Of a stretch of DNA of 64,000 bases, positions 45,280 through 58,451 are shown in pieces. The translations under genes were made by a program, and so were the position numbers. This DNA is from Coprinopsis marcescibilis (Eukaryota > Basidiomycota > Agaricomycetes > Agaricales > Psathyrellaceae). Positions within the stretch are counted from its first letter, which is position 1. Each line of letters starts with the position of its first letter. The notes beneath the pieces were generated by a model. The model saw only the letters and a list, made by a program, of their open reading frames with translations, ran no database searches and was not told where the DNA came from. The stretch covers positions 490,977 through 554,976 of the forward strand of contig ML210148.1 of NCBI GenBank assembly GCA_004369085.1. Reading direction: 5' to 3'.

Positions 45280-48200
45280 TGTAAGGTGTTGGTGTCTAAC
45301 AGTTTACGTTGTTTTTCCAGGAGAAGTAGAAGACGTGTACTACCTCAGGTGAAATGCTCCCTTTGTAGCAACCGACCCTTACAATAACACATTCCTCCAT
45401 ACGATTGCTCTTCTCTCCGCTTGCCAATCCTTGTTGTATTCTTTGGATTCACCTGTGACTAACAGAAGTCTAATTTCGAGCTCCTTTTCAATTTGTCGCC
45501 ATCCGGATTCCACAACCATCACTCGAGATTGTGTCTCGCGGCCACAGAGAGGACTGAGAACGCTCATTTGGCGACTTCTGGCGATACGACCTTCTGATCA
45601 TTCGACTGTGACCTAGGCGACCCTCACGACCTTCCTGGGACCGATCTTTCGGGGAACTTTGGCTGTTCCTTGCAGACGGACTGTGCACCGTAGACGACTC
45701 AAATACAACGGGCGGCTAGTTGGAGCTCTGTTGATCCAAGCCCTGATTATCTCCGTATTATCGAAAGTGTTGGTTGTCATGGCTCTCCAAGTTCGCTATG
45801 TCTCGGTATACGTGGAAAGTCTTCATGAGATCTCCGTCAGACACTCCATTTCACCGTAAAATGCCCTGTCTCAGGGATAGTGACTAGTGTTCACGACAGC
45901 ATAATTTTGCTTCGGCTTCCTCGTCGGACCAAAGGTGTGCAGACAGGTTTCATTGTATCCGTTTACCGTGCTTTACTCGACACTTGGGCACCTGACTTCT
46001 GGAGCTTCTTTGATCGGTTCGTTGGCAGGGACCTTGCGACTCTACGTCGAGACTCGAGTGCGACCCAATATAGCACCGCCCTGAAAGATCTGCAGACCCC
46101 CGCAAACGAAAGTGTCAACTGGACGAGATTAATGTTTGATCTTGTCCAAGCGCCGACTGCGTTTGTGAGCTGCTGCGGTCTGTCCTGCAGGACTGGGTGA
46201 CTATCATCTCCGTGATTTTGCGTGACTGGGACTTGGGGCTGCGAGACGGTGTACCCTCTCTGAGGTCCGATATCTTTTGTTGATAACAAAAGTGTATTCT
46301 CACACCTGTACGGTGTCTGCGGACGATGCTGTCGGAGCATAACAATGGATGGGACATCTATGTCGCTAACCTAGGGGAATCAGGTACGGCCTTGTCGAGG
46401 TACAAATCACGTTTCAACGTCTAATAGGCTCCTGAGCAAGTGCTCAGCTGACTGAGGTTGACTCTGAAGTAAGAGTTTACATGTAATGCAATGATGCACA
46501 AGTGGCAATATACGATTTTTACGCATTTCAACATCAAAGCATACATAGCACTGTAGAGAGCTCCGATCCCAACGTCCATGGAAGATGAAAGCTAATCGTA
46601 AACTGCGAGCGCTTATTCCACGCCTGCATGCCCCTTTAATTTGTCCCCTTGTCCACTGCAACACTGATCTCTCCTGGCGCTAGTTCACTCAGCCTTCAGG
46701 TTCCAGTTAATTTCCGCCTTTGAATCTTGCAGCGCACTATAAACCCGAGTCCCCGAACACTAGTACATCAGCAACAAAGAGGCGCCCTGATGGATGTCAG
46801 ACAGCCAAAAGCCACCGCCGCCCTGGCCTGTACATAAGATCCGAAAACGTCCGCTTTCATTCCCCCTGCCATGGTTGCTAGATTGTGTAGGGGCAAGTGC
46901 CAACGGCGCGTCCACTGGTCGTTTCACCGACTCTAGTGTTTGTCAGAAATCTGGTATACAGATGGTGCTCATGTTTAGGCGTTTTGGGAGTCCCGGAGGT
47001 GGGTAGTTGGGAATGCACGTAATACAGGCCTCGAGTTCGAGTTGCGCGATTGAACCGCGTCAAAGAGCTTGGATCGTGGATGTGCTGTGTAGTTTAATGT
47101 GACTGGCTTGAGGGCTTACTCATGGTGTGCGTCGTACAGCTCCATAGAGGTTCCCCGCGAAAAGAGCGGGGGATGTCGGAGGTAGAGCTCTATACCTTGT
47201 TCTGAAACTGAAACTGAAACTTCTGCGCTACTCGTCAACCGCAGGCGGCGGCGCACTTTATTTGGCATCCGCGGGCTGTTATGTCCAAGTAAGCACATGT
47301 ACGCCCCCCTACTTCAAGTCGCAGTCCGAGTGAGACGACTCGTCGGAGATGCTTTCATGACGCCCCATCACAGACGTCGTCATCTTAAAGTCAGGTTTAA
47401 CTCAAAGTACGGATAGCGTGGAGTCATACATACAGTCGTTGACAAGAATGCTCGCTTCAAAGAGGGGTTGAGCCACCGTAAGACGTCAGACTTGCTCAAA
47501 CGTCTCGCCGAGCTTTGCCCAAAGCGTCTGCAAGGTATTTACATGCATAACCAGGAAATGAACTGCGCGTGGTCTCAGTCGTGCGCGTGACAGCGGCGAA
47601 CGCCAAAGAGCCCTAGACACCTATTTCCGTCGACGTCACCCGCCCGTGGCCGACGCACTGTCAATGTGCCTACTAGTGTGACAAGTTGGTGAGGTGAGGC
47701 GGTTAGATGGGGAAGCGTCACCCAGACTCCACCCACAGCAGGCTCGATTCATTCCACCGTGACTTGGTGGCTCACGCGGAGAGCAGTCGTGGGCTGCGTG
47801 ACACCACCACAGGCACCCCCGACTGAATTAGCGCAACATCATTCATGTCCGTCAAGGCTAGCGCTGTCTGGGGCTTGAGATGGCGCGTCTGTCCATCGTA
47901 TCGAGCATTCACAGTGGAGCCCCCCGCAATAGCCCGCAATGAAGTTGCAAAAGATTTGTTTGCCGGGGAATGATCCAGCTGCTTATGGGTGGGTGGGAGT
48001 GCAAAGATAAGTTATATGTATGTATATGATACTGATTATGGGTATGTATTAGCCGCTTGGTGGATTCCGGTGGCGGCGAGGGTTGCCATAATACAGCACG
48101 TCGAGATACAGAAAAGACATACCAACGTTGATCAGTTGCAAGTGAGGTGACTCGAGTGAGATCGGAATTGAACCGTTTTGAGTCTTGACAACATATCATG

Positions 48201-50327
48201 CGCGGTTAATGGATTATGAGGTGTGTTGGCTTCGTCGAGGTTTGTTTTGAATCTAATTCAATTCTCGGAATATATCGCAGTAATAAGGAGTTGGTAGCTA
48301 TGCATGTGATGGTCGCAACCCCTTCAAGCAGTCTCTGCTCGCGTCCGAAATGAATTCTGCGGGTAACTTTACTACCAAGTAGCGACATACATAGCAGCAC
48401 ATCTGCACAATGTCCAATGACAGGGACCTCGACAGCCGGGGCGCACGGTGCCTGTCAGCACCATATTCACATCCTATCGCTCAAATCAGCAGAAAAGACA
48501 AAAAACACCACAATCATTAAGCGCCGGTTAATTGAACCTTATGGGGCCGATTCAGTCGTCTGTCAGCCACCATCTTCTTATGTACAGCTGCGTTGCACAA
48601 TGACTGTACCCCCGGCGCTCACATGCCCATGCCCGAGCGCACACAGATAGTGTTCAATACAGTCTTGATAATTCCTCCCTTCATACCATACCCCTGAATG
48701 ATTCATATCTAGGCGCGCACATAAGTAAGCTTATTAGAGATGCGAGCCTAGAATTCAAAGCCCTGGGTCGTGGGACCCGAGCCTGAGTCCGAAGTGCAAG
48801 GGGAGGCCATCCGCGCTAGAACGACGTGGACCAGCTAGAACGGGGGTGGTTCTCGGGTTTGACGAGGATGCTTCCCGCCACCTCCCTCAATTCATTGCGC
48901 TGGTCTGGGCTCTGAACCGTCGCTATGGACTTTAGATTAACTTACTCTGCAAAGGCTGGGCCACTAGTTTTGTTTACCGGCTTCTGATCGCAACGTTGAT
49001 TCGTATGAACATACTACAAACCGCAGCAGAACACGCATTGCGTCTGTATGCTAGTAATAAAGACCGACAGTTTATCCATGTCCATGTATGTAGTATAACC
49101 CGGCAATCATAGCGTCGCGCGACTTATGGAGCACCGTCGGACATGCACAGCTACGCGGTTGGCTTGCCTGTGGGTTCCCGAGGGCTCAGCGCTCAATGTC
49201 CAGGCCGTATCGTCCCAAGAGCCTAGGCTTTGCCTAGGCTAGAATCTCCTGCTGAATACGAGAAGTGTTAACCCATCACCCCAATTGAACTGGAGGCCAA
49301 ACACACCTCCCAGAGACCGATACGGCGCCTATTCGGGTCGACTGTTTGTCTTTTTGAATTGAATACACGAACAATCGTGCAATTGAGCACCGGAGGTGAT
49401 TCAACCGACCGGTATACTACATAGTAATACGATCTCGTAGATGGCAGATAGCACAACTCTATTAACGTTCGACGGGAGTTTACTCGCTATGTAGCGACCG
49501 TGTGATTCAGATGGCTACGCGCCGCCATGCACCAGAACCCACCGGATGCATCCTATTCAACGGCGACGACTTGCGTTTCGGCTTCGCGATGACCGTCTTC
49601 CACACTAATACCGTGGCCCAGAGGCAAAGTTATAGGAGTTCTGCCCGAGCTTCTGCCACATATATATCGGTCGGTGCCGTGTACACCGTTAGATCCCCGC
49701 TCGTTCCTAGCCCAAAGAAGCCACCCATTCATTAATAGACAGACATCCAGATGACCTGCCTTCGTTGCCAACTCTTCTCATAGGAACCTTCTGATGCCTC
49801 TACAGTATTTCCGTTGTTGTACCGACGCAACTCTTGCAGTTTAGTAGCGCTTGACTACATGGTGGAGTTAGAACCTCAACTGCGTTTTGCCACCGAAAAG
49901 AAGGAAGTTTGAAATCTTTTTTTACTATTGCAGCATAATAATTACGCTTAGAGTTTAACTGGTACTTTGTACGCTGCCGAGGTCAACTCTACGCAAGAAA
50001 ACACGAAAAAGATCGGGTAGGTGAGCATGATGTGCACCACGGCTAGGAAAGGAATGACTAGAGTAGTGATGGTAGCGTGAGTCGTATACTGTAGAGTAGA
50101 TGCGAGCAAATTCGAGGATGAACGAATTGTGGTATAGTACAAGTGGCAGGTGGTATGAATTAATTGCGGCGGGGAGCAAGAAAACGAATGGGTAATTAGA
50201 GCGATCGCGGAAGACGTTGTCGATGTTGTTGGTACAGATTGATTGCCGGTGAGAATTAGCAGATGATAGCGTATAACGAAGGTGGGGTCGATCACGACGC
50301 GAGAAAGCAGGGGACACAGAGAGAGGA
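45280..50327. other. Gene-poor region, about 5 kb
   Basis: No gene can be supported. A frame at 45880-46200 (+) has some protein character (LLDTWAPDFWSFFDRFVGRD) but no start or splice context. A TATA-like actataaac at about 46737 has no ORF behind it. There is a short (CTGAAA)n run near 47202. I see no tRNA, LTR or transposase. Confidence 0.5.
49220..49240. repeat. Perfect short hairpin
   Basis: Arms of 9 bp (AGCCTAGGC / GCCTAGGCT) enclose a TTT loop in the middle of the gene-poor region. It could be a transcript hairpin or chance. Confidence 0.5.
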
Positions 50328-51338
50328 TTATGAGATGCTGGCGACGTCGATGAAACTCCTCCAGCTCCAGGTCGAGGATTCATCGTCGTTTTTCAGGTCG
50401 ATGAAGCTCTTGAGAGGAAACCAGTCGGATGTGGACCGTTTCGAGAGCGACCTCCTGAAGGAGGGTTTGGTGGGCGAAGAAGATTTTCGCCGCGAGGTTG
50501 GAGAGGGTGGCAGGACCAGGTCCTCTGGTTCGAAAAAGGCGTAGAAGAGATCATCCTCCGATACGTCATTCTTCGGAGCGGACGAGTCGACGTCGCTGTC
50601 GTCGTCTTCATCGTCGCTCATGCTCATAAAGTTGCGTTCGAGCTGGAATGGAGGTGCAGACTTGAGAGCAGGCGGGGGCATGGAACGACCTTCGAGACGA
50701 GCGAGAGCGTCTGAGCGATTCCCCCTTTTTGCACGAGTGGATATGGAAGAGGTTGAGAACGAGGAGGGGGCCTTTGTGCGAGAAATGCGAAGCGAAGACA
50801 GGAAAGATCTCCTAGCAGGTTCTGGCGCAAAGTAGATAGAGGGCAGCTTTGGGAGTGAGGGAAGTCGAGGGGGAGCACTTGCTGTGGATGGCAACTCCGG
50901 GAGGTTTATGGAGGGCGCAGGCTTGGGCGAGGGCATGCTCCTGAGGGAGTCGCGGGAGAAGCGCAGACGCGACGAGGGAACTGGAACCTCTGAAAGACGA
51001 CTGCATGGACATGAGTTGTGTGCATTGGAGCTGAGAAAAAGCACTTACGCCTTGGACGAGGCCTTGCGCTTGAGACTGGCAGAGCGCATGGACTGCGACT
51101 CGGCCAAATCGAGAGACAGGAAGGAGCGGTACTGCTTCTGGTCACGCTTTGGCTGCAGGTTGAAGTAGAATGCGGCCGAGTGGTCGACTGGGGTTGTTGG
51201 CTCGCGGGGAGAGAGCGAGTCTGTGGGGAGACTGCCGCGGCGTGGTGCGGGTGGGTACGAGGAGGAGGAGGGGCATTCTGTGGAGGACAGCAGGCCAGAG
51301 GTGAAGAAGGGCGAATAGGGCGAGCCAGAGGAAAACAT
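50328..51338 (-). CDS. Ser/Pro-rich intrinsically disordered protein, function unknown
   Basis: Exons (minus) 51338-51049 and 51000-50328 give 320 aa. It starts MFSSGSPYSPFFTSGLLSST and joins SSKA|RLSEVPVPSSRLRFS through a clean GTAAGT donor and TGCAG acceptor. It is rich in Ser, Pro and Arg. Short linear features are DQKQYRSFLSLDLAESQSMR, an acidic stretch MSMSDDEDDDSDVDSSAPKN, EDDLFYAFFEPEDLVLPPSP, and a C-terminal aromatic motif STSDWFPLKSFIDLKNDDES plus WRSFIDVAS. The repeated S-F-I-D (KSFIDL, RSFIDV) could be docking motifs. No family is recognised. Phosphoregulated adaptor proteins often look like this. Confidence 0.7.
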
Positions 51339-54300
51339 GGCTACGACGACGAATGGGCTACATTTGCAACCGTCAAGTTATATATCATTCCTTTTTTTAT
51401 TATTTACTTGCAAATCTTCCCATGCCCAGATCCGATCTGGCGCGCCCGATAGCCCCCGATCTCATCAAATCTCATCGGGAAATTGGCTGCACTTGCCGGA
51501 CGCGCCCTCTCCAGTCGTTGTCACGATGATCTCTCACATCCCACTTTGATCCACGCCTTGTCGTCAAGTCTTTGCTCCTCCGACCAGCGCGTGTATTCCC
51601 ACATAAGTGACCTGTGTCACCGGTAATACGCATTTCCTTCACCTGGGATTGGTTTACATCTAATGCTCTCCCTCTTTCCCTGAAACCTGACGTCGGTCTC
51701 TTCCTCGAGTGTACTCCCGACTCCTTGAAAATCGTTCATGCTTACTGTTGCTACCACTATTAATATATCTGTCAACAACGTCCACTCTACCCATGGTTTG
51801 AGCCAGCGCCCACTTTGCCAACGCAACAGAGCCATACCGCGTTCCCCGGGGGAGGGCAACACAGAAAAAAGGCCGACGCGTCGGTGGAGTCGGGTTCCGC
51901 CGACGCGAATCTGCTCCTATCATTTGTACCTTGGATAAATATGGTCTGGAGTCTACGGAGCCCTGTGGCGGTGGATCACTTTAATACGTTTCAGGGGGAA
52001 AGTGCGCTGTGTGCCCCGCCGCCGACGCGACTCACCAATCGAATAGCGGCGCAAAGTGATGTAATCTCAACAATGATGTCAGTAATGATCCGTAAACGCG
52101 ACTAAAATATCGAATCACCTTGTCCCTACCGACATGCATTCGCTCCTCTCAAGTTGCCGGGTTACTGAGAATGCTGGTAAAGCTTGGTATGTTACATCCG
52201 CGTTTTGCCAACAATGCGAATTCCTACTTTGCGTCACACTGTCCCAAAGGAGAAGTAGAAACAAAATCAACGTCGTACGAGCTGGCTGCAAGGACATGGC
52301 CAGCACGTTGATTACAGCTTTTTCAGAAGCACTTTTCCATGGATACACCCGGTGACACCAATTGCAGCACGCGAAAGTGACTCTCAATTCGTCATTCTTG
52401 GAGCTATGTTCAGCAATACGCATACCGGTGACGTCGGCTCGCAGACCTCAAGTCGACTCAGGTACCCAGATACCGTAATCCGGTATGTACAGGAAATTCA
52501 GCTAGATTCCCGAGTTCACCTGCGGGCGCACGACACCCAACAGTTGCAGATGCGCAGCAGCACCCAAGCAGCACCCCTCCATTTTCTTCTTTTAGCTGCT
52601 GGGGCTGCGCGGTCATCCCATTCTGGACTCACAGTCAGCCACCCACTCCTTGAAACTCGGACGCGGTACCCGCCCGCCGCATCGGTCTTTCTGTGCAAAT
52701 CCCCAATCGTCATTGATCCCCAGCAATTTCGAAAGGGCGCGAACGAGAGATATGTACTTTTTCTAGATCCGCCTTGCAGCCAAGGCAACCAAATATCTAC
52801 CGCCCGTGAGAGCTCCGGGTTGACTCCGGGGCACCCATTGTGCTCGGAGCTACTGCTAATGATGAGGACCGGGTCTGTGTTATCCTCGGTCCTCGATTTT
52901 ACTGCGAGTTGACGATATCCGTGATTTATTCATCTGGGTTGTACATCCCGCCTTTCGCTTGTCGGTACGAAACGCCGTTACGGTCCTTGACCTCCTTGAA
53001 CGGTGTTTGCCCAAAGTGAAAATCTCTATACGAGCTAGTCATCTTCCTCGGCAAGACCCGCCAAAGAACTCGGGCCAAAGCTCCAAAGTTGAAAGGAAGA
53101 CATTGCCGGACCTTCAACCTTGGTGCGCGCCACATACCCTTTTCAACTAATAGTGCACTATTTAAAAATCCTGCATTCTTAACAAATTCTTGGGAGCTCG
53201 GGGTGAATGCGGATCGTAATGGCCTTCTAAGCTCTACCGAAGAGCACCCAGACGTCGGTTGTGAACGGCAGGGAGTTTCAATTATTGGAAATCGCGGTGA
53301 GCTAGTGGGGCAGACCGGGTCGAGATGCCGGAGAGTTGAGAAACACGGGTTCATACACCTCATCTCAATTTTTCAAGTTTTACTCCAAGGGGTTTATCTA
53401 GGGCTAGGGTTGACGGTTATCTTGACGATGCCCGTCTGCGACTCAGGTGCGTTGCTGTCATCGTACTTGTATGTCTGCGTGACCTGAGTTGGACACTGGG
53501 TACACCGAACGCGGCCTCGTGCCATTCATGCTGAGCCCGAGGAAGCAAGAGAATCAGCGCTCAGTGCCAGAGAGCGTATGTAGTTTTTACACAGCAGGGT
53601 TGTTGGTTTACCTGACGTCCCGTTTGTTAGGAATATTCCCATTTCGGATCTCCGACTCGATATTGGGGTTTGATAATAACATATATTGAAATCTGAACAT
53701 GCATACCCATATACCGCAAGGCAGAGTGTCAGAGCTGCTCATCAAGTGGTATGTTCCTTATTTCGAGACACTTAGCCCCGCAGTTCCTTCTTTTACGCCG
53801 TCCTTCAGGAGCTAAGATAAGACTCAGCCTAGAGGAGGTGCTGGACATGATCCAATCGACATCCCTATCATCACATCTTGCCGTCTAGATCAAAGCCTCG
53901 AGGCTTTGAAAGTTGTTTGTCCCTAATACTCATATCACAGCGTGATTTTTACTTGGGGCTGCTGTGGCAGGAATCAGGATGTCCGATGTTGCGATGTCGC
54001 AAGAACGCCAGATGCCCTTTGTTCGTAGTGGGCCAAAGCATTCGAAGAACATCGCCTTCAGGGCTGGGCTTCTGGCCTTTTACCTCTGTCTAATCTATCT
54101 TTATCACTCAAGTCCTTCGAAATTTGCTTTCGGAACCATCCGCCCGGCGTCATCAGGGCATTCATGTAAACCCCCTGTGAAGCCCCTCGTAAAGCCAAGG
54201 CTCCCCAACTAGAGCACAATGGAGTCACATCGAATAATACATACCGTAACCAACCTGTCCACCGTGCATGATCGAACTTTTTACATGGGGTTTGGGAGCC

Positions 54301-57300
54301 TGGGCACGACTGGGACATCTCGCAGCATTTCACATACTGTTGCTACGCACACTCCGCCTCGAGGCTGCTGCCATTTCTGCTGTTGTGACTACATAGGGCT
54401 ATTATAAGCATTCTTGGGTTCGGCCTTGGACATCCGATTGAATTTGTACCGCAGCCTTGTACCACTTTTGCTATTTACTAACATATGCGTAGTCGCCACG
54501 AGTTTGTATCAACATATCTTGTGACAGAGCTTCTCTAGCTCGATCGAAACAAAGACTGGCGCTTACAGAAGATCAGAAGAAGGTTGGAACAAACGTCAGA
54601 ATTTTGACAGGGATGTGCACTCAGAAGTCAGTGCCACATATGTCGAGAGACTTGGCAGAGTCTACTGGGCATATGGTCCTATATGGTCACGGTTGCAAGC
54701 TGACCACTTGGCTTGAACCTCGAGGCAAAGATATGCCAACTATACTTCCGCTTCGAAGATTATACATAGCCAGACCATGTGGTCAGCCATGCCGAAAGCA
54801 TATGTGGAACGCCACGACAAGTTCAAGTTATTGGCGCTCAAGCTTCAAGACTGGTCAAGACCGTTCATGACTGGCCGGCATTTGCCTGGACGGTTACATA
54901 TGTACGGGCAGAGCTCGGACCAGCGTTCAACGCTCAACGTTCAAGTGCACCAGCCAATAACCTGGTTCTTCGGCTCTTCCGCCCTCCCAAAACCTCATTT
55001 ATCACTGTTATGCAACAACTTGAAATTCTGCAAGTTTGAAGTATGGTCATTGGCCCGCACTGCGCACACTGCGCCGGCTTGTAGATCTGCTCAATCGGCT
55101 GAACCTCGCACGAAATCGCTTCGTTAAATTCAGGGTCAAACACCAGCCAATTTGAAAATTCTGAGAGCCCCCTTGAGTCGAGTCGGTGGCTTAATGGGCT
55201 TGAATGGGGGCCCGACGTTTGGTTGCGATGCGTCCGCCATATAGGTAGCACATAACGTCCAGAAACAGCCGCAATAATGCCTTTTCGAGCGCCCATCAGA
55301 CCGTTGTGGCGCGCTTCGACCTTTTCGCGGACACTCAAATTTCCCTGCCTGGGTGGTCGAGTCAGCGCGCCAGCACAATTAAAGGCTGCGGGTTCAAAGG
55401 CGGTGAGAGAAGGATGCAATACCAGTAATCCGCAAGTTTCGCGGTGATATGAGAACACCGGCCATTGAATCCGAAAGAGCTTTGATCTCTTTGAAAAATG
55501 ACTGCTAGTTACTACTACTGACTTGAGATGGGGTTCAGCTTCAGCCGCCCTGATGATCTCTTTCGCGCCTTGTTCGGTCGGTACGCCACGGTCGATCATC
55601 AGATGAATTAGAGAAGAGAATGGGAGCCTGAAGGACAATGCAAAACCTTTTGTTCGAAGAAAGGGGATTTATCCGTGCCACCTTGCCTGACGTCCAACAC
55701 AACGACATCTATACAGCTTGGGTTAGCACATATACGTAAATTTGTTCAACCCATTGCGAACGCTATGATATTCATCGTGCGCTCGTGTCCCTATCTCCTC
55801 CTGGGAAACATTCACACACTAATTAGCGATGAGTCTAGTTGACATTCAGAGTACGCACTCGATTGGGCGAGAAAGTACGTATGGCTCGGTTATGGCTTAA
55901 ATCTTGGGAAACGCCTTGCCGCTTCCATTCGAGAACTCGAACTCCTGTGTTATGGGGCCTTACCTCAGGTAAATTGGCCCAGCTTGGGTCCAGCTGACCC
56001 TTGAGCACAGTCGGCACGCCTCGTGCATCAAAACTACAGCTCGACGCATCGTCTGATTGAGAATCCCTTTCATAGAAACCAGAAACTTACGACTCAGGGG
56101 CTTGATGGGTCAATTTACGGGGCAGAACGGAGCCTACAGACTGCCAGGAGTCCATATGAATCGCACAACTCTTTGATTAACTGAGGTATCTGGTTGTACG
56201 GTCCTATCGACCATCACCTCGTGTCCGCTGGCTCCATATTGCACAAGTGCCTGCAGGCGGCAACGGCAGTGGGTAATAAAACACGAGGCCCGTTTTTCGA
56301 GGGTTGGAGGAGCACCAAGGAAGCGCTGATTTAGTCCTGTCATGATCGGACATGCGCGCAACCCGCCCGACGTAGATTGGACAAGACCAATAAATCTTGG
56401 GTTGTTGGATCTTGCAGTTCGAGTCGGCAACTAAAGGGGTCAAGGGCACCGCCGGCCATCTAGCAACGAATGGTTGCATTAAATAAATTGCTGGGACGTA
56501 GCCGCCATTGCACCCAGTGAGTTGTAGTAGTTCCCAGCTGAAGGTCGGTAAGGTAGGGTTAGAGACTAACATATAGGCGCTCGAGGGTTAACTAACGCAC
56601 CTGAAATCCGTCGGTTACACGTGAAAAGGGATGTCCGTTTTTCAAGGGCAAGAGGAGCCCAAAGAACCTTCCTCCTGTCTGTTGAGTCGAGGGCAGATCC
56701 GACGAATCTGAATCGATGTTCGTGTCGGACAGATCCAAGAGCCATAGTCAAACAGGAAGAAGCATAGCAAGCCCCCGACAATTAGTTGACAAGTCTCGTT
56801 TTTCGAAACAGCAGCTGAGGGTACATGAAGGATCCAGACTAGAAATGCACTTGCTAAAAGGTCGTCGAATGAGTTGTGTGTCGCCAGTAACAAGGAGAAT
56901 AGCAACCGGTTGCAAAAGAGATGAAGAGAATCAGGTACAAGGAAGCACAGATCCAGTGCGTGATCTAAGGTGTCCGAGAAGTCTAGGGGTTGCCATTTCT
57001 TGAGCTTGAGACGACAGCATAGAGTAAACGAGATTTTGTCAAGAGTGGATCATTGCTTAAGCCACGTCACTGACGACTGATAAAGGCGGTTGGGGTCTGT
57101 CACAAGCATAAGATACGAACGAACGAGTTTTTCGGAAGTAAGGCATCACAAAAGGCAATGTAGACGCACCATTTCGTATGATACGGTCAAACAGGAACAA
57201 GAAAGCCATAAGAATGGAGATGGGGTGCAGAAGGGGGTTGGATTCGATGCCTTCCTGAGCTGAGGCTCCAGAAGGCCTGTCGTCGGCAGCGTGCCTGTGA

Positions 57301-58451
57301 TTGCGTCCATGTCAACGGCGTCCAGAGAGGTTTGGAGAGTTCCTTTTACAGGATGCAATTACCTGAGCGTTAGCCACAGCCGTTTGAGTCGGTATATCGA
57401 GTTGGAGGTTCTCCTAGAAGCACAGCTACAGCTGTACAGCAAATCTGAAGGGATCTCCAAACACGAGATCCTTCGTTGAGTAACTCCTGAGATCAGTGAC
57501 TGGAACGGTGTGCATCTAATGCGCCACCTTCGAAAAGCGCGCAGTGTCTACCGAGTATGGAATGCGCTGTGCCAATAGCCTCGACATTTGTCGCTTACAG
57601 TACTTCATTGATTTTGACCTAGAGATTTTAATCTCCTTGAGCGCGCATCATGATTCCACGTCAGTATTCAGTGGTCGGTCAGCGGAAAGGGAACGCACTA
57701 TCTTTTTTGGTCCACTTCAGTCGCGAATGTATCTCCTGAGCTTGATCTTCGAGTACTGTGCGCCCAAGCGGTAAGATTTGAACCCCGTTGGATCTACGCC
57801 ATAAATGTCATTTTGAAAGAGCAGACCAGGCACCAAAAAACTCTGGTCGACAGTTGGAATGGAGTTTAATGACTGGCCCTGAGGGTGGTGATGGTGGATA
57901 CAAGTTAGACGCGTTATGTCGCCGACATGTAGCAAGATCCAGGCTCCGGTTCCAGCGAAACGCCTGACTGAGGCCGTCGACAAGCAAATGGTCTGGAGGA
58001 CATTCCAACAATGATGACAGTTGTGAATCAAGAGTGTTCCGCGTCTTGATGTTCAGGGCAACAAAACATGTGTGGACAAACACCGCCGCGGGTACAGATG
58101 AAGTCCCGGCTAAAGTCCCCTCGGCTGCAGCCCAGTGTCAACTAAGGGGGATGTCGTTAAAAATTGAGCCCCGACGGTAGTATGATGCGCATGTTCAATT
58201 TGAAACCTCGCGACAGCTACACTGGCAGTAGCTTATTACACCCACAACAATTACCGAAGGGTGTTTCGACGGAAGCGAGAGGATAAATCCCTTGTACGCC
58301 CGATGTCCTCACGTCTCCGGTTTTGTGGAATTGGCTTTCGGGCCCGCAAGGATAGATGGCATGTGTTGTTAAATATGACAAAAGTCCATGTGAGGAAAAA
58401 GAGACGTGTGTCCATGGCATTGCAGTCTGATTCAAATACACATTACCGGTT
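51339..58451. other. Gene desert, about 7.1 kb, with degenerate repeat relics
   Basis: No gene can be supported on either strand. All long frames lack starts, splice partners and family signatures. The longest, on the minus strand at 54934-55638, has no recognisable domain. Weakly similar blocks at about 54165-54215, 56285-56325 and 56630-56670 suggest decayed repeat copies. A 12-bp palindrome containing ACGCGT lies at 51873-51884. No tRNA, LTR pair or transposase is seen. Confidence 0.5.
51873..51884. promoter_or_regulatory. Palindrome with MCB-like core
   Basis: CCGACGCGTCGG is a perfect 12-bp palindrome around ACGCGT, the MluI cell-cycle-box core bound by MBF in fungi. The 8-mer CCGACGCG recurs at about 51901 and 52021. 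It lies about 530 bases upstream of the serine-rich gene's start at 51338. Regulatory use is speculative. Confidence 0.3.

Noticed and set aside
45880..46200. Plus-strand frame with LLDTWAPDFWSFFDRF
   Set aside because: No upstream exon or valid start beyond a chance ATG, and no homology I can name.
54934..55638. Minus-strand frame of 234 codons in the gene desert
   Set aside because: Starts and ends without signals, mixed composition, no domain. Expected occasionally in about 50 percent GC DNA.
57717..57860. Possible tRNA because of a GGTTCAAATC string on the minus strand near 57780
   Set aside because: No flanking T-stem, anticodon arm or acceptor pairing can be drawn.
45280..58451. Search for LTR retrotransposon, DNA transposon or target-site duplications
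   Set aside because: No reverse transcriptase, integrase or transposase motifs and no long direct or inverted terminal repeats could be seen by eye.
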